Below, piece after piece: positions 25,554 through 33,891 of a stretch of 64,000 nucleotides of DNA. The notes below the pieces were generated by a model, which did no database searches, was not told the DNA's origin, and saw only the letters and a program-made list of their open reading frames with translations. The stretch is from assembly GCA_035249305.1 (NCBI GenBank), contig DATFGQ010000037.1, forward strand, positions 1 through 64,000, in the 5' to 3' direction. This DNA is from DASUNP01 sp035249305. GTDB lineage: Bacteria; Acidobacteriota; Blastocatellia; UBA7656. Made by a program: the position numbers and the translations under genes. Positions within the stretch are counted from its first letter, which is position 1. Every line of letters begins with the position of its first letter.

Positions 25554-26906
25554 TCAGGCGGTGGGGAGCGGGGCGCTCTCGTCTTTAAGCCGTTCGACGC
25601 GGGCTTCTACGATGCGGTTGCCGTTGACGTTCTCAACCGTCATCCGAAGGCCGTTATAATCTACGCTCTCGCCCTGGCGCAGCAGGCGGCCCGCCCGCGC
25701 CATCATAAAGCCGGCGACCGTGTGGTAGGTGTCCGACTCGGGCAGGCCGAGGTCCAAGACCCTGTTAGCCTCTTTGATCGAAAGCCTGCCGCTGACGGTG
25801 TGGCTGCCGTCCGCTTGTTCGATGATCTGGCGCACGGCTACTTCGTCGTGCTCGTCGCGTATGTCGCCGACGATCTCTTCGATCAAGTCTTCGAGCGTCA
25901 CCAGGCCCTCGACGCCGCCGTGCTCGTCTACGACCAGCGCCATGTGCGCGCTCGAACGGCGCAGGCTGCGCAGCGCGTCGTTGAGCCTCATCGAAGTCGG
26001 CAGAAAGACGGCGGGGCGCACGACCTGGTCTATGCTCGCCTGCTCGCCGCGCCGCACCAGGCGGCCGAGGTCTTTATGAAGCGCGATGCCTATGACGTTG
26101 TCGAGCGAGTCGCGGTAGACGGGCATGCGCGAATAGCCTATCTGCTCGAACTGCTCCAGCATCTTGTCGAGCGGGAGCTCGGCGTCGAGCGCCTCAAGCT
26201 CCGTGCGCGGCGTCATCACGCTTTCAACCGTCGCGTCCGTGAAATCGAAGACGTTATGGATCAACTGCTGCTCATCCGCGATCAGGTGGCCGCTCTGGTG
26301 GCTGGCCGTGATGAGGTTGCGCAGCTCTTCTTCGCTGTAGGCCTTCGCGTGCTCGTCGGTGGCATGCAGGCCCAACAGCTTGAGCGTCACAATGCCCGAT
26401 TTATTGATCAGCGAGATGGGCGCTTTGAATATCCTGTAGAAGAGTTCCATAGGCCGCGCCACGGCCAGCGCCACGCGCTCGGCGCGTTCGAGCGCGAGCG
26501 CCTTCGGGACGAATTCGCCCAGCAGCAGGTGCAGGTAGGTGACTACCGACAGCGCGATTGCCGTGGCGATGGTGTGCGCGGCGACGACCGACGAGACGGA
26601 TTCGGGGAGCCATTCGGCGAGCTTCGGTTCCAGGAGGTGAGCGAGATTCTTTTCGCCTAACCACCCGAGCAGCAGGCTCGCGACGGTGATTCCAAACTGG
26701 CAGGCTGAGATGAAAGCCGTGATGTCGCCCATCACGCGAAGCACCGCGCGGGCGCGGCGGTTGCCTTCGGCCACGAGCGCCTCTACGCGCGAGGGCCGGA
26801 CGCTTACGATTGCGAATTCCGCGGCGACGAAATACCCGTTAGCCAGCACGAGGAGGAGTACGGCGGCCAGCTTCCAGACGATCGATACAATCGAAGCGGC
26901 ATCCAT
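25554..26906 (-). CDS. HlyC/CorC (CNNM/DUF21) family membrane protein
   Basis: This is a 450-residue protein. It has an N-terminal DUF21 membrane domain (about 8-195, four hydrophobic segments including LVLANGYFVAAEFAIVSVR), a CBS pair (about 215-340: ESVMTPRTELEAL, YSRMPVYRDSLDNVIGIALHKD, HMALVVDEHGGVEGLVTLEDLIEEIVGDI) and a CorC_HlyC domain (about 355-435). Family members have been linked to magnesium or cobalt export and membrane ion handling. It lies 20 bases after glpK on the same strand, with the lipid kinase next, so the three may be one transcript. Confidence 0.92.
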   Translation of the reverse strand: MDAASIVSIVWKLAAVLLLVLANGYFVAAEFAIVSVRPSRVEALVAEGNRRARAVLRVMGDITAFISACQFGITVASLLLGWLGEKNLAHLLEPKLAEWLPESVSSVVAAHTIATAIALSVVTYLHLLLGEFVPKALALERAERVALAVARPMELFYRIFKAPISLINKSGIVTLKLLGLHATDEHAKAYSEEELRNLITASHQSGHLIADEQQLIHNVFDFTDATVESVMTPRTELEALDAELPLDKMLEQFEQIGYSRMPVYRDSLDNVIGIALHKDLGRLVRRGEQASIDQVVRPAVFLPTSMRLNDALRSLRRSSAHMALVVDEHGGVEGLVTLEDLIEEIVGDIRDEHDEVAVRQIIEQADGSHTVSGRLSIKEANRVLDLGLPESDTYHTVAGFMMARAGRLLRQGESVDYNGLRMTVENVNGNRIVEARVERLKDESAPLPTA

Positions 26907-26926
26907 AAAGATAAAATCTTATCAAC

Positions 26927-28429
26927 TCAAGGCGTAGCTATCCAGTTGGCGGCACGCTCTACCGCGCGCGCCCAACCTTCCACTAGCTTTTCGCGGCGGC
27001 TCTCTTCCATGCGCGGCTCGAATGTCTCGTCGCGCTGCCACATCTCGTCGAGGTCCTCGACGCCCGGCCAGAAATCTACGGCGAGACCGGCGAGAAATGC
27101 CGCGCCCGCAGCCGTCGTTTCGGTGTTGGCCGGGCGAACGACGGGGATGCCGAGAATGTCTGCCTGAAACTGCATGAGAAAATCGTTTCGCGCCGCGCCG
27201 CCATCCACGCGAAGCTCGCTCAGCTTGATCCCCGCGTCTTCGCGCATGCAGGCGAGCACGTCGCGAGTCTGATACGCGATAGATTCGAGCGCCGCCCGCG
27301 CTATGTGCTCTCGCGTGGTCCCGCGCGTAAGACCGACTATCGTCCCGCGCGCGTACTGGTCCCAGTAGGGCGCGCCGAGCCCGACGAACGCCGGCACGAA
27401 ATAGACCCCGCCGTTATCTTTGACGGCGCGAGCCATCGGCTCGGTGTCGGCGGCTGAATCAATTATCTTCAGCCCGTCGCGCAGCCACTGGATCGCCGCG
27501 CCCGCGATGAAGACGCTGCCTTCCAGCGCGTACTCGACCGGCTGGTCTTCGATCTGCCACGCGACGGTCGTAAGCAAATTCTTAGTCGAACGCACGAGCT
27601 CGCGCCCCGTGTTCAAAAGCATGAAGCAGCCCGTGCCGTAAGTGTTCTTCGACATGCCGGGCCGAGTGCAGACCTGACCGAACAGCGCCGCCTGCTGGTC
27701 GCCCGCGTTCCCGGCAATCGGTATCGCGCCGCCGAACAGCTCTGTGTCCGTCTCGCCGACGACCGCGCTCGACGGCGCCACGTCGGGCAGTAACGCGCGC
27801 GGCACGCCGAAGGTTTCCAGCAGCTCGTCGTCCCACTCGTGACTCTCTATGTTGAACAAGAGCGTGCGGCTGGCGTTCGACGGGTCCGTGACGTGGACGC
27901 GGCCGCCCGTGAGCTTCCATATCAGCCACGAATCTACGGTGCCGAACGCGAGTCTTCCCTGCTCCGCCAACGCGCGCGCGCCTTCGACGTTGTCGAGCAG
28001 CCACCGCACTTTGGTCCCGGAGAAGTATGCGTCGACGACGAGCCCTGTGAGCTGTTGAATCTGGTCGGCCAGCCCCTCGCGCCTGAGCCGCTCGCACGCG
28101 TCGGCGGTGCGCCGGCACTGCCACACGATGGCGTTATGAATCGGCTCGCCCGTCTGGCGGTCCCAGATGATGGCCGTCTCGCGCTGGTTGGTGATCCCTA
28201 TGGCCGCGATCTGATCGGGCCGCGCTTTCGATTCTGCCATCACGCGACGGGCCGCGTTCAACTGAGAGGACCATATCTCGTCGGGGCGGTGCTCGACCCA
28301 GCCGGGCTGCGGGTAGAGCTGTTCGAACTCCTGTTGAGCTATGTGGACGGGGCGGCCTTCGTTGTCGAACAGAATCGCGCGCGAGCTTGTCGTGCCTTGG
28401 TCGAGCGCCAGTATGTAATCCTTGCTCAT
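26927..28429 (-). CDS. glpK: Glycerol kinase
   Basis: This 500-residue enzyme is the typical GlpK length. It phosphorylates glycerol with ATP to sn-glycerol 3-phosphate. The sequence begins YILALDQGTTSSRAILFD. Further signatures are IGITNQRETAIIWDRQTG and GNAGDQQAALFGQ, with the signature region near MSKNTYGTGCFMLLNTG. The C-terminal nucleotide-binding part has LRVDGGAARNDFLMQFQADIL. GGAGA precedes ATG 28429. No glpF or glpD gene is adjacent. The divergent neighbour is an orphan secretin-domain protein. Confidence 0.97.
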   Translation of the reverse strand: MSKDYILALDQGTTSSRAILFDNEGRPVHIAQQEFEQLYPQPGWVEHRPDEIWSSQLNAARRVMAESKARPDQIAAIGITNQRETAIIWDRQTGEPIHNAIVWQCRRTADACERLRREGLADQIQQLTGLVVDAYFSGTKVRWLLDNVEGARALAEQGRLAFGTVDSWLIWKLTGGRVHVTDPSNASRTLLFNIESHEWDDELLETFGVPRALLPDVAPSSAVVGETDTELFGGAIPIAGNAGDQQAALFGQVCTRPGMSKNTYGTGCFMLLNTGRELVRSTKNLLTTVAWQIEDQPVEYALEGSVFIAGAAIQWLRDGLKIIDSAADTEPMARAVKDNGGVYFVPAFVGLGAPYWDQYARGTIVGLTRGTTREHIARAALESIAYQTRDVLACMREDAGIKLSELRVDGGAARNDFLMQFQADILGIPVVRPANTETTAAGAAFLAGLAVDFWPGVEDLDEMWQRDETFEPRMEESRREKLVEGWARAVERAANWIATP

Positions 28430-28548
28430 CCGTTGTCTCCAAGCAGTGGTGAGGTCTGTCGAGCCCGGCTATGATACCATCCGCTTATGATAATCAGGAA
28501 CTTTTTTCTGCCGCACTCGCTTAACCAGACTGAAGAACATTCATATCG

Positions 28549-28572
28549 GAAGACGCTCGGCGCAGCGTCTTC
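28549..28572 (+). promoter_or_regulatory. Perfect 9-bp hairpin before a secretin-domain gene
   Basis: GAAGACGCT and AGCGTCTTC surround a 6-base loop. It lies 18 bases before the ATG at 28591 and just before its AGAGAGG ribosome site. It could modulate translation or be an operator; there is no further evidence. Confidence 0.4.
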
Positions 28573-28590
28573 AACCAGAGAGGTGAAAAG

Positions 28591-29259
28591 ATGATAAGAG
28601 TCTATGCTGCTTTAGTAGTATTCGTGTGTCTGCTGGCCGGGACCGCAACGGCCCAGGAGCCAAGAGTCGACCGGACAGTCGTTCTCGACATTAGCATTAT
28701 TGAGATCACGGCTGCCCGCGCGGAAGATATAGAAGCGATGGTCAAGGATAAACAACGGCTCAACTCTTTAATCAATGAGGGCAAAGCAAAAGCAGTGGCA
28801 AGTCTACAGATGCGCGCGCGGTCGGGCGAAAGCGCAAGCGCTCGGGTAGGACATCGTGTGCCCGTGCAGACTGCGACGCTTCCCGGCTTGACCCGCGCCC
28901 GGTCGGACTCAAATGAGCCGGGCACCAGCGGAGTCGGAGTCGCTGTCCCGCAAATACAGTACGAGAACATAGGGCTCAGCGCGACAGCCACGCCTCGGAT
29001 TGTTGCAGGCGAGATGGTAGAAGTCAGGCTCCACATCGAGCAGTCCGCCATCGAAAGGAGCACCGGCACTTTCACTCCGACCTTCATTCAACGTACGCTG
29101 CAAGATATTTCTCGCGTGCGCGCTGGGGAGCCGGTGCTTTTATTCGGCGTAGTCCAGCACCAGCCTCCGCCGTCAAGCCCCTCCTCGCAGCCTGCGCGGC
29201 AAGCCGAACCGTCAGTCAGCAGCTTCGGTGTAGTGCTGACTGCCAGAATAATCGATTAG
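28591..29259 (+). CDS. Secreted orphan secretin-domain protein
   Basis: This is a 222-residue protein with a signal peptide (residues 1-21, ATAQ). Residues about 30-222 follow the core of the type II/III secretin domain: VASLQMRARSGESASARVG (approach to the first beta pair), then IQYENIGLSATATPRIVAG, VEVRLHIEQS, then IQRTLQDISRVRAGEPVLLFGVV and FGVVLTARI. It has none of the N0/N1 ring domains of full secretins, which are normally over 400 residues. It may be a reduced pore-like protein, a periplasmic binding module, or a paralogue. No pilus or secretion genes are nearby. The assignment is by pattern and is tentative. Confidence 0.6.
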   Translation: MIRVYAALVVFVCLLAGTATAQEPRVDRTVVLDISIIEITAARAEDIEAMVKDKQRLNSLINEGKAKAVASLQMRARSGESASARVGHRVPVQTATLPGLTRARSDSNEPGTSGVGVAVPQIQYENIGLSATATPRIVAGEMVEVRLHIEQSAIERSTGTFTPTFIQRTLQDISRVRAGEPVLLFGVVQHQPPPSSPSSQPARQAEPSVSSFGVVLTARIID

Positions 29260-29280
29260 CGATTCGCAGGCACGCAGGTT

Positions 29281-29380
29281 CGTAGTTCGTCGTCCGTCGT
29301 CCGTCGCTCAGACGCGTAGAACGCTGAGACCCGCAACAGCGTTTTAACCAACTGACTGCGGACGACGGGCTACGAATAAC
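29281..29380. repeat. Heptamer tract (CGTCGTC)n with distal inverted partner
   Basis: CGTCGTC units in period 7 occupy 29288-29306, preceded by a degenerate unit CGTAGTT. About 50 bases later CGGACGACGGGCTACGAA forms an imperfect inverted partner, so the gap between the secretin-like gene and the convergent phosphatase gene can fold into one long hairpin. Confidence 0.6.
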
Positions 29381-29383
29381 GAT

Positions 29384-30088
29384 TCACTGCTCTATAGGGC
29401 TGAGGCGGCGGCCCGTGGCGGGAACCGCCGAGGGGCGGAACTTGCGCGCGTAGGTCCAGACGTAGTTTCTCAGGTTGTAGTAATAGGGACTGAAGCCCAC
29501 TTCGTCCATCTCCGTGAGCGCCCGCTCGATGTCCCACTGGTCGTCCATTATGCGGTAGATGGCGCTCATCTCGCCCGTGCGGTGAATGCCGTCCGAGCAG
29601 AAGACGAAAAACGGGCCGTCGGTCTTGTTCGACACGATGCGGAGGAAGTCGTTAGCCTCTTTATCAGTCGGCGGGTTCCAGACGCTCAGCGGGAGGCGGC
29701 GGTAACTGAACCCCAACCGCTCGGCCGCGACCCTCATCTCATCCGAATAGTCGTAGTCCGAGCGCAGGTCGAGGATGGTCTTCACCCCTAGCTTTGTGAG
29801 CACGCCAAGCCCGCCTCGCGCCGGCTCGCCGCCGCGCATGTAGTTTTCGTCGAGCCGGCGAAACAGCGGCAGCGCGACTTGAACCTCCACGCTCTTCTCG
29901 TCCAGGCGGACGGGCTGTGCGGCGCCTTCTGCCGAATTCAAAGCTGTCTCGGAATTTACCTTGCCGAGGAGGTGAGTGGCTATCACGACCGAGATGACTA
30001 CCAACAGCGGGACAACTATAAATAAAAACTTCTTCTGCACTTGCTTAAACCGCCCTGATACCGATTGCTGAGGGCTAACACGCGTCAT
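29384..30088 (-). CDS. Membrane-anchored tyrosine/dual-specificity phosphatase-like protein
   Basis: This is a 234-residue protein with one N-terminal membrane anchor (about 21-42, FLFIVVPLLVVISVVIATHL) and an extracytoplasmic phosphatase domain. The Cys-x5-Arg signature is FCSDGIHRTG at about 163-172. The general-acid region is SVWNPPTDKE, and upstream LGVKTILDLRSDYDY is typical of the bacterial DSP-like clade. It probably dephosphorylates phosphotyrosine or phospholipid or inositol substrates; these cannot be distinguished here. It is divergent from the c-di-GMP enzyme, with a perfect palindrome in the shared intergenic region. Confidence 0.82.
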   Translation of the reverse strand: MTRVSPQQSVSGRFKQVQKKFLFIVVPLLVVISVVIATHLLGKVNSETALNSAEGAAQPVRLDEKSVEVQVALPLFRRLDENYMRGGEPARGGLGVLTKLGVKTILDLRSDYDYSDEMRVAAERLGFSYRRLPLSVWNPPTDKEANDFLRIVSNKTDGPFFVFCSDGIHRTGEMSAIYRIMDDQWDIERALTEMDEVGFSPYYYNLRNYVWTYARKFRPSAVPATGRRLSPIEQ

Positions 30089-30172
30089 CTATTTATACCT
30101 CAGTTAAGCGCTGCCTGGCAAAACTGATATACGGCCGCGCATCGAAGGTCGGTTTCACAGCTCAAAGGCAAT

Positions 30173-30193
30173 TTGACCGAACCGTTCGGTCAA
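30173..30193. promoter_or_regulatory. Perfect operator-like palindrome
   Basis: The arms TTGACCGAA and TTCGGTCAA are separated by CCG, a perfect 9-bp inverted repeat in the 277-base gap between the divergent phosphatase and HD-GYP/GGDEF genes. Form and size fit a TetR-type operator. No regulator gene lies in this window. Confidence 0.55.
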
Positions 30194-30365
30194 TCTGATG
30201 CTGATCGCCACAACCGGGCAAGGGCGGCCGCCGCTGGAACCTGGATATTTGCTGATATTGCAAAGCTTAACAATGAGCGGCAGGAATGGAATGGATTTCG
30301 CTTAAATCTCTCGGACTATTGCATTCAGCCGCCACAAATTTAGGTCAGCCGCATAGCGAGAGAGA

Positions 30366-32813
30366 ATGAACCGCACGAGCTACATGCAGAATAATTCTGC
30401 CGCTAACCCATTCATGGTCAGTGTCTCGGTAGCCGGGCTCGCGCTGTTCGCCTACTGCGGCTTTACGGCGGCCACGGGCGCGATAAGCATTCAGTGGGTT
30501 CTGCTGAGCCTGGTCACGGTGGTTCTGGTCTCGCGCGTCGACATAGGCATTCCGAAGACGGCGAGCGCGATGACGCTCACCGACACGTTCATATTCATCT
30601 CGGTCCTGTTGTATGGGCCTTACCCTTCGGTAATACTGGCCGGGGTCGATGCGGCCGTCTGTACGCTTCAATACAAGGGCAAGCGCAAGGTCATCTTTTT
30701 TAACGCCGCCGTGATGAGCCTGTCCGTCTGGGCGGCCAGCATGATCGTCACGCTGATCTTCGGCGACCTGGCGGAGCTGTCGTCGCAGCTCGACCAACTG
30801 GCGATGGCCGCCGGGCTGTTGGCGCTGCTCCACTACGTCTTCAACACGGGCATTGTCAGCGTGGCTACCGCGCTCAAGACGCGCAGCAACCTCTTTAACA
30901 CATGGAAGCAGTGTTACCTGTGGACCTCCGTGACGTACTTCGCGGGGGCGGCGGCGGCCACGATCATCGTAAAGCTGATTACGATAATATCTTTCTACGC
31001 ATTCATCATAGCCGTGCCGATCCTGACGATCACTTACTTCACCTACAAGGTCTACCTCGACAAGGTGGAGGCTTCAAACCGCCACGCCGAGCAGATGGCC
31101 GACCTCCACTTGAGGACCATCGAGGCGCTCGCCATAGCCATCGACGCTAAAGACGAAGTCACGCACGACCACGTCCGCCGCGTTCAGATTTACGCGACGG
31201 GGCTGGCAAAGCTTTTCGGGTTGAGCGAGTCGGAGATCGAAGCCTTGAAGGCGGGCGCGCTCCTTCACGACATTGGCAAGCTCGCCGTGCCCGATTACAT
31301 ACTCAACAAGCCTGGGTCGCTTACGCCCGCCGAGTTCGACAAGATGAAGGTGCACACCATCGTCGGGGCGGAGATACTTGAGCGCGTCGGTTTCCCTTAC
31401 CCCGTGGTCCCTGTCGTGCGCCATCACCACGAGCGTTGGGACGGGCGCGGATACCCTGACGGGCTGCGCGGCGACCAGATACCGATCACGGCGAGGATAC
31501 TGACGGTGGCCGACTGCTTCGACGCGGTGCGCGAAGACCGGCAGTACCGCAAAGCGATGACTCGCGAGCAGGCCATTCAACTGCTCAAGGAAGGCAGCGG
31601 GACCATGTTCGACCCGACGGTGATCGGCGTATTCCTGGATCACCTCGAAGAGTTTGAGGCCGAGATACGCGAGAACCGCGTCGAACCCCAGTTCAATCTG
31701 TCGCAGCAGCCGCCGCAGGAGAAAGGCATCGAGGGCTCGCTGGTCGTCGACACGGGGCCGAGGGCTTTCGAGCGCATACGAAGCGCGCACCGCGAGGTCA
31801 TAACGCTTTACGACATAGCGCAGACCATAGGCAACAGCCTCGACCTACGCGACACGTTCGCGGTCTTCTCTTCGAGGCTTGAAGACATCGTCACCTACAC
31901 CACATGCGTGCTCTACCTCCAGAGGCAGGATTCGACGGAGGTCGAAGCGATGCACGTGACGGGTCGCTACGCCGAGCGGTTCAAAGGCCGCCGCATGACT
32001 TCGGGTGAAGGCATAACCGGGTGGGTAGTCGCCAACTCACACCCTATGCACAACTGCGACCCGCGGCTCGACTTTGACGCGATGAAGCTGGAGCTGCCCG
32101 AACAGTACCGCATAGCGACCGTCGTTCCGCTGATAAAAGACGGGGCCGCGCTCGGCGCGATGGCGCTCTACTCGGCCGACCTGGCCACCTATGACGCCGA
32201 CCACCTGAGGTTAGTCGAGGCCGTGGCCAAGCTCGCCTCCGACGCGATAGCCAACGCCGTTCACCATGAAAGGACCGAGACGAACGCGCTCACGGATGTC
32301 TTGACGGGGCTCCCGAACGCTCGCGCGCTCCGGTACCGTTTCGAAGACCAGGCGGACCGCGCGCGGAGGCACAAGGACATCTTCTCCGTCATCATGATGG
32401 ACCTCGACGGGTTCAAGGCGATCAATGACCGGCTCGGCCATCAGGCGGGCGACCACCTGCTGTGGGAGCTGGGCCGGCTGCTGCTTACACAGACCCGCTC
32501 GTCCGACTTCATAAGCCGCTACGCGGGCGACGAGTTCGTCGCCATACTGCAAGTCGGCTCAGAAGAGGTTCAAGAGCTCGCCATGCGAATCCAGCGGGCC
32601 ATCGACAAGCATGATTTCAGCTTCGGCAATAACCAGCTCTTCGTGGGCGTCAGCGTCGGCTGGGCATGCTTTGACGCCGACGGAGACACGTTCGACGAGC
32701 TGCTGCTTGCGGCCGACCGCTCGATGTATGCGAACAAGGCCCGGCGCAAGGCCCTGCTTGCGCAACCCGACGGGTTGAATACTTCAGAGCTGCCTCAGTA
32801 CAAAGTCATGTAG
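30366..32813 (+). CDS. Membrane HD-GYP / GAF / GGDEF cyclic-di-GMP enzyme
   Basis: This is an 815-residue protein. It has seven or so membrane segments (about 15-230), an HD-GYP phosphodiesterase domain (about 245-430, LLHDIGK at about 299 and HHERWDGRGYPDGLRG at about 352), a GAF-like domain (about 470-630) and a C-terminal GGDEF cyclase domain (about 640-800, with AGDEF at about 720). The first Gly of the cyclase motif is Ala, which occurs in active enzymes. An RSSD inhibitory site lies five residues before it. The HD and GYP residues are complete, so both synthesis and breakdown of c-di-GMP are possible. Purine-rich GAGAGAG precedes ATG 30366. No c-di-GMP riboswitch is visible nearby. Confidence 0.93.
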   Translation: MNRTSYMQNNSAANPFMVSVSVAGLALFAYCGFTAATGAISIQWVLLSLVTVVLVSRVDIGIPKTASAMTLTDTFIFISVLLYGPYPSVILAGVDAAVCTLQYKGKRKVIFFNAAVMSLSVWAASMIVTLIFGDLAELSSQLDQLAMAAGLLALLHYVFNTGIVSVATALKTRSNLFNTWKQCYLWTSVTYFAGAAAATIIVKLITIISFYAFIIAVPILTITYFTYKVYLDKVEASNRHAEQMADLHLRTIEALAIAIDAKDEVTHDHVRRVQIYATGLAKLFGLSESEIEALKAGALLHDIGKLAVPDYILNKPGSLTPAEFDKMKVHTIVGAEILERVGFPYPVVPVVRHHHERWDGRGYPDGLRGDQIPITARILTVADCFDAVREDRQYRKAMTREQAIQLLKEGSGTMFDPTVIGVFLDHLEEFEAEIRENRVEPQFNLSQQPPQEKGIEGSLVVDTGPRAFERIRSAHREVITLYDIAQTIGNSLDLRDTFAVFSSRLEDIVTYTTCVLYLQRQDSTEVEAMHVTGRYAERFKGRRMTSGEGITGWVVANSHPMHNCDPRLDFDAMKLELPEQYRIATVVPLIKDGAALGAMALYSADLATYDADHLRLVEAVAKLASDAIANAVHHERTETNALTDVLTGLPNARALRYRFEDQADRARRHKDIFSVIMMDLDGFKAINDRLGHQAGDHLLWELGRLLLTQTRSSDFISRYAGDEFVAILQVGSEEVQELAMRIQRAIDKHDFSFGNNQLFVGVSVGWACFDADGDTFDELLLAADRSMYANKARRKALLAQPDGLNTSELPQYKVM

Positions 32814-32827
32814 CGCCCTTCTCGCGC

Positions 32828-32856
32828 TTGAGCCCACGCCGAATCACAAATATGAT
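32828..32856 (+). promoter_or_regulatory. Promoter of smr gene (TTGAGC-17-TATGAT)
   Basis: A -35 TTGAGC at 32828-32833 and a -10 TATGAT at 32851-32856 have the ideal 17-base spacer. The ATG follows 6 bases after the -10 and there is no ribosome site, so transcription would start at or next to the ATG, giving a leaderless mRNA. Confidence 0.65.
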
Positions 32857-32862
32857 CCTGGC

Positions 32863-33255
32863 ATGATCTTCAAGCTCCTGCTCAGCCTCTTTCGCAAAAG
32901 GCCGGCGGCCGAAAATCTCGAAGAACCGGAAGAAGACTGCCTTGACCCTGACAATCCGTTTAGCGAGCCCGTCGTCATAGCTTTCAGCGATGTCATCGAC
33001 CTGCACTCGATCCCGCCGCGGCAGGTGCGCCAGGTGGTCGAAGACTACATCGAGCAAGCGCATGAGCGTGGCGTCGAGTGGGTGCGAATAATTCACGGCA
33101 AAGGTGTCGGCGTGCAGCGCGAGATCGTCCGCTCTGCGCTCGCCCGCTCGCCGTTCGTCGTCGACTTCCGTGACGCGCCGCCGGAAGCGGGCGGGTGGGG
33201 CGCGACGCTTGTGACCATGAGCGTCCGGTGCGACCTGCCGGCAACTGACAACTGA
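32863..33255 (+). CDS. Stand-alone Smr-domain protein
   Basis: This is a 130-residue protein. A short N-terminal acidic stretch precedes an Smr domain (about 43-122): IDLHSIPPRQVRQVVEDYI, then VRIIHGKGVG, then GGWGATLV. The DLH and HGKG motifs are those of nucleases related to the MutS2 C-terminus. In Smr proteins these act on branched DNA or on RNA in stalled ribosomes; the substrate is not evident here. The last codons and the TGA stop are made by a CAACTGA heptamer duplication. Confidence 0.88.
   Translation: MIFKLLLSLFRKRPAAENLEEPEEDCLDPDNPFSEPVVIAFSDVIDLHSIPPRQVRQVVEDYIEQAHERGVEWVRIIHGKGVGVQREIVRSALARSPFVVDFRDAPPEAGGWGATLVTMSVRCDLPATDN
33242..33255. repeat. Heptanucleotide duplication CAACTGA
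   Basis: Two perfect CAACTGA units; the second contributes the TGA stop of the smr gene. Part of the period-7 tract class. Confidence 0.6.
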
Positions 33256-33891
33256 CGATTTTTTATGTTAGAAAATCAGTCACCAGCCCGCATGTTGTTT
33301 TCAACAGTTTAAGCCAGCCTCTCGCCTCTCATCTGCGCCCGCTTAGGACGTTTATGTTACCTGAGAATGTTACCTGTAAGGGGGGATACCTATACCTTAA
33401 TTATTTACAGGTATGTCCTCTATCATCCTCTTTCCGTACCCGTTCCTGTGCTTCAAAGTCCATCGGCTTATAAAGCCGTATAAACACCGCGGCCATCAAG
33501 TCGCATCCACTCGCAATTAGCTATAATCATCTGATTTATTATGCAAAGCCACATATTCACTCGAACTGCAATGTTAATTACATAAATTCCGTCTTTGGTA
33601 AATGGGAGCAAATAACACGATGCCGATTTATCAATAAGAACTACCTTTCCCACCAATCAAAGGTAATTCGGGCTTCCAGAATAGCTCCCTTTCTAAGAGA
33701 TTAGGAGACCCCACCCACTAGCCTCAGAGGGTGTTCTCCAACTGCGTCACTAAGAGAAGAAAGACCCGCATACGTCCGAATGCTACGTATAGGTCGCCTT
33801 AACTTTCACGCTAAGGGCAGTCGCACCAAAAGCTTTTAGTATGACAGGTCAAGATTTCCTAACTAACACACATCTGAAAGGAGCCACATCC
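33256..33891. other. AT-richer intergenic region, 636 bases
   Basis: No credible gene is present. A 62-codon minus-strand frame has no ribosome site or recognisable features. The region contains a 9-bp inverted repeat TACCTGTAA/TTACAGGTA (33371-33379 and 33405-33413) around a pyrimidine/purine-rich segment, and a perfect palindrome CGGCTT-ATA-AAGCCG at 33464-33478. The last 150 bases before the next gene are probably its leader. Composition is clearly less GC-rich than the rest of the window. Confidence 0.5.

Noticed and set aside
33468..33656. 62-codon minus-strand frame in the AT-richer gap
   Set aside because: AT-rich sequence gives occasional open frames. No ribosome site or promoter at usable distance and no family pattern.
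30089..33891. Cyclic-di-GMP riboswitch near the HD-GYP/GGDEF gene or the following exported protein
   Set aside because: The conserved loop sequences of the known c-di-GMP riboswitch classes were not found in either leader.
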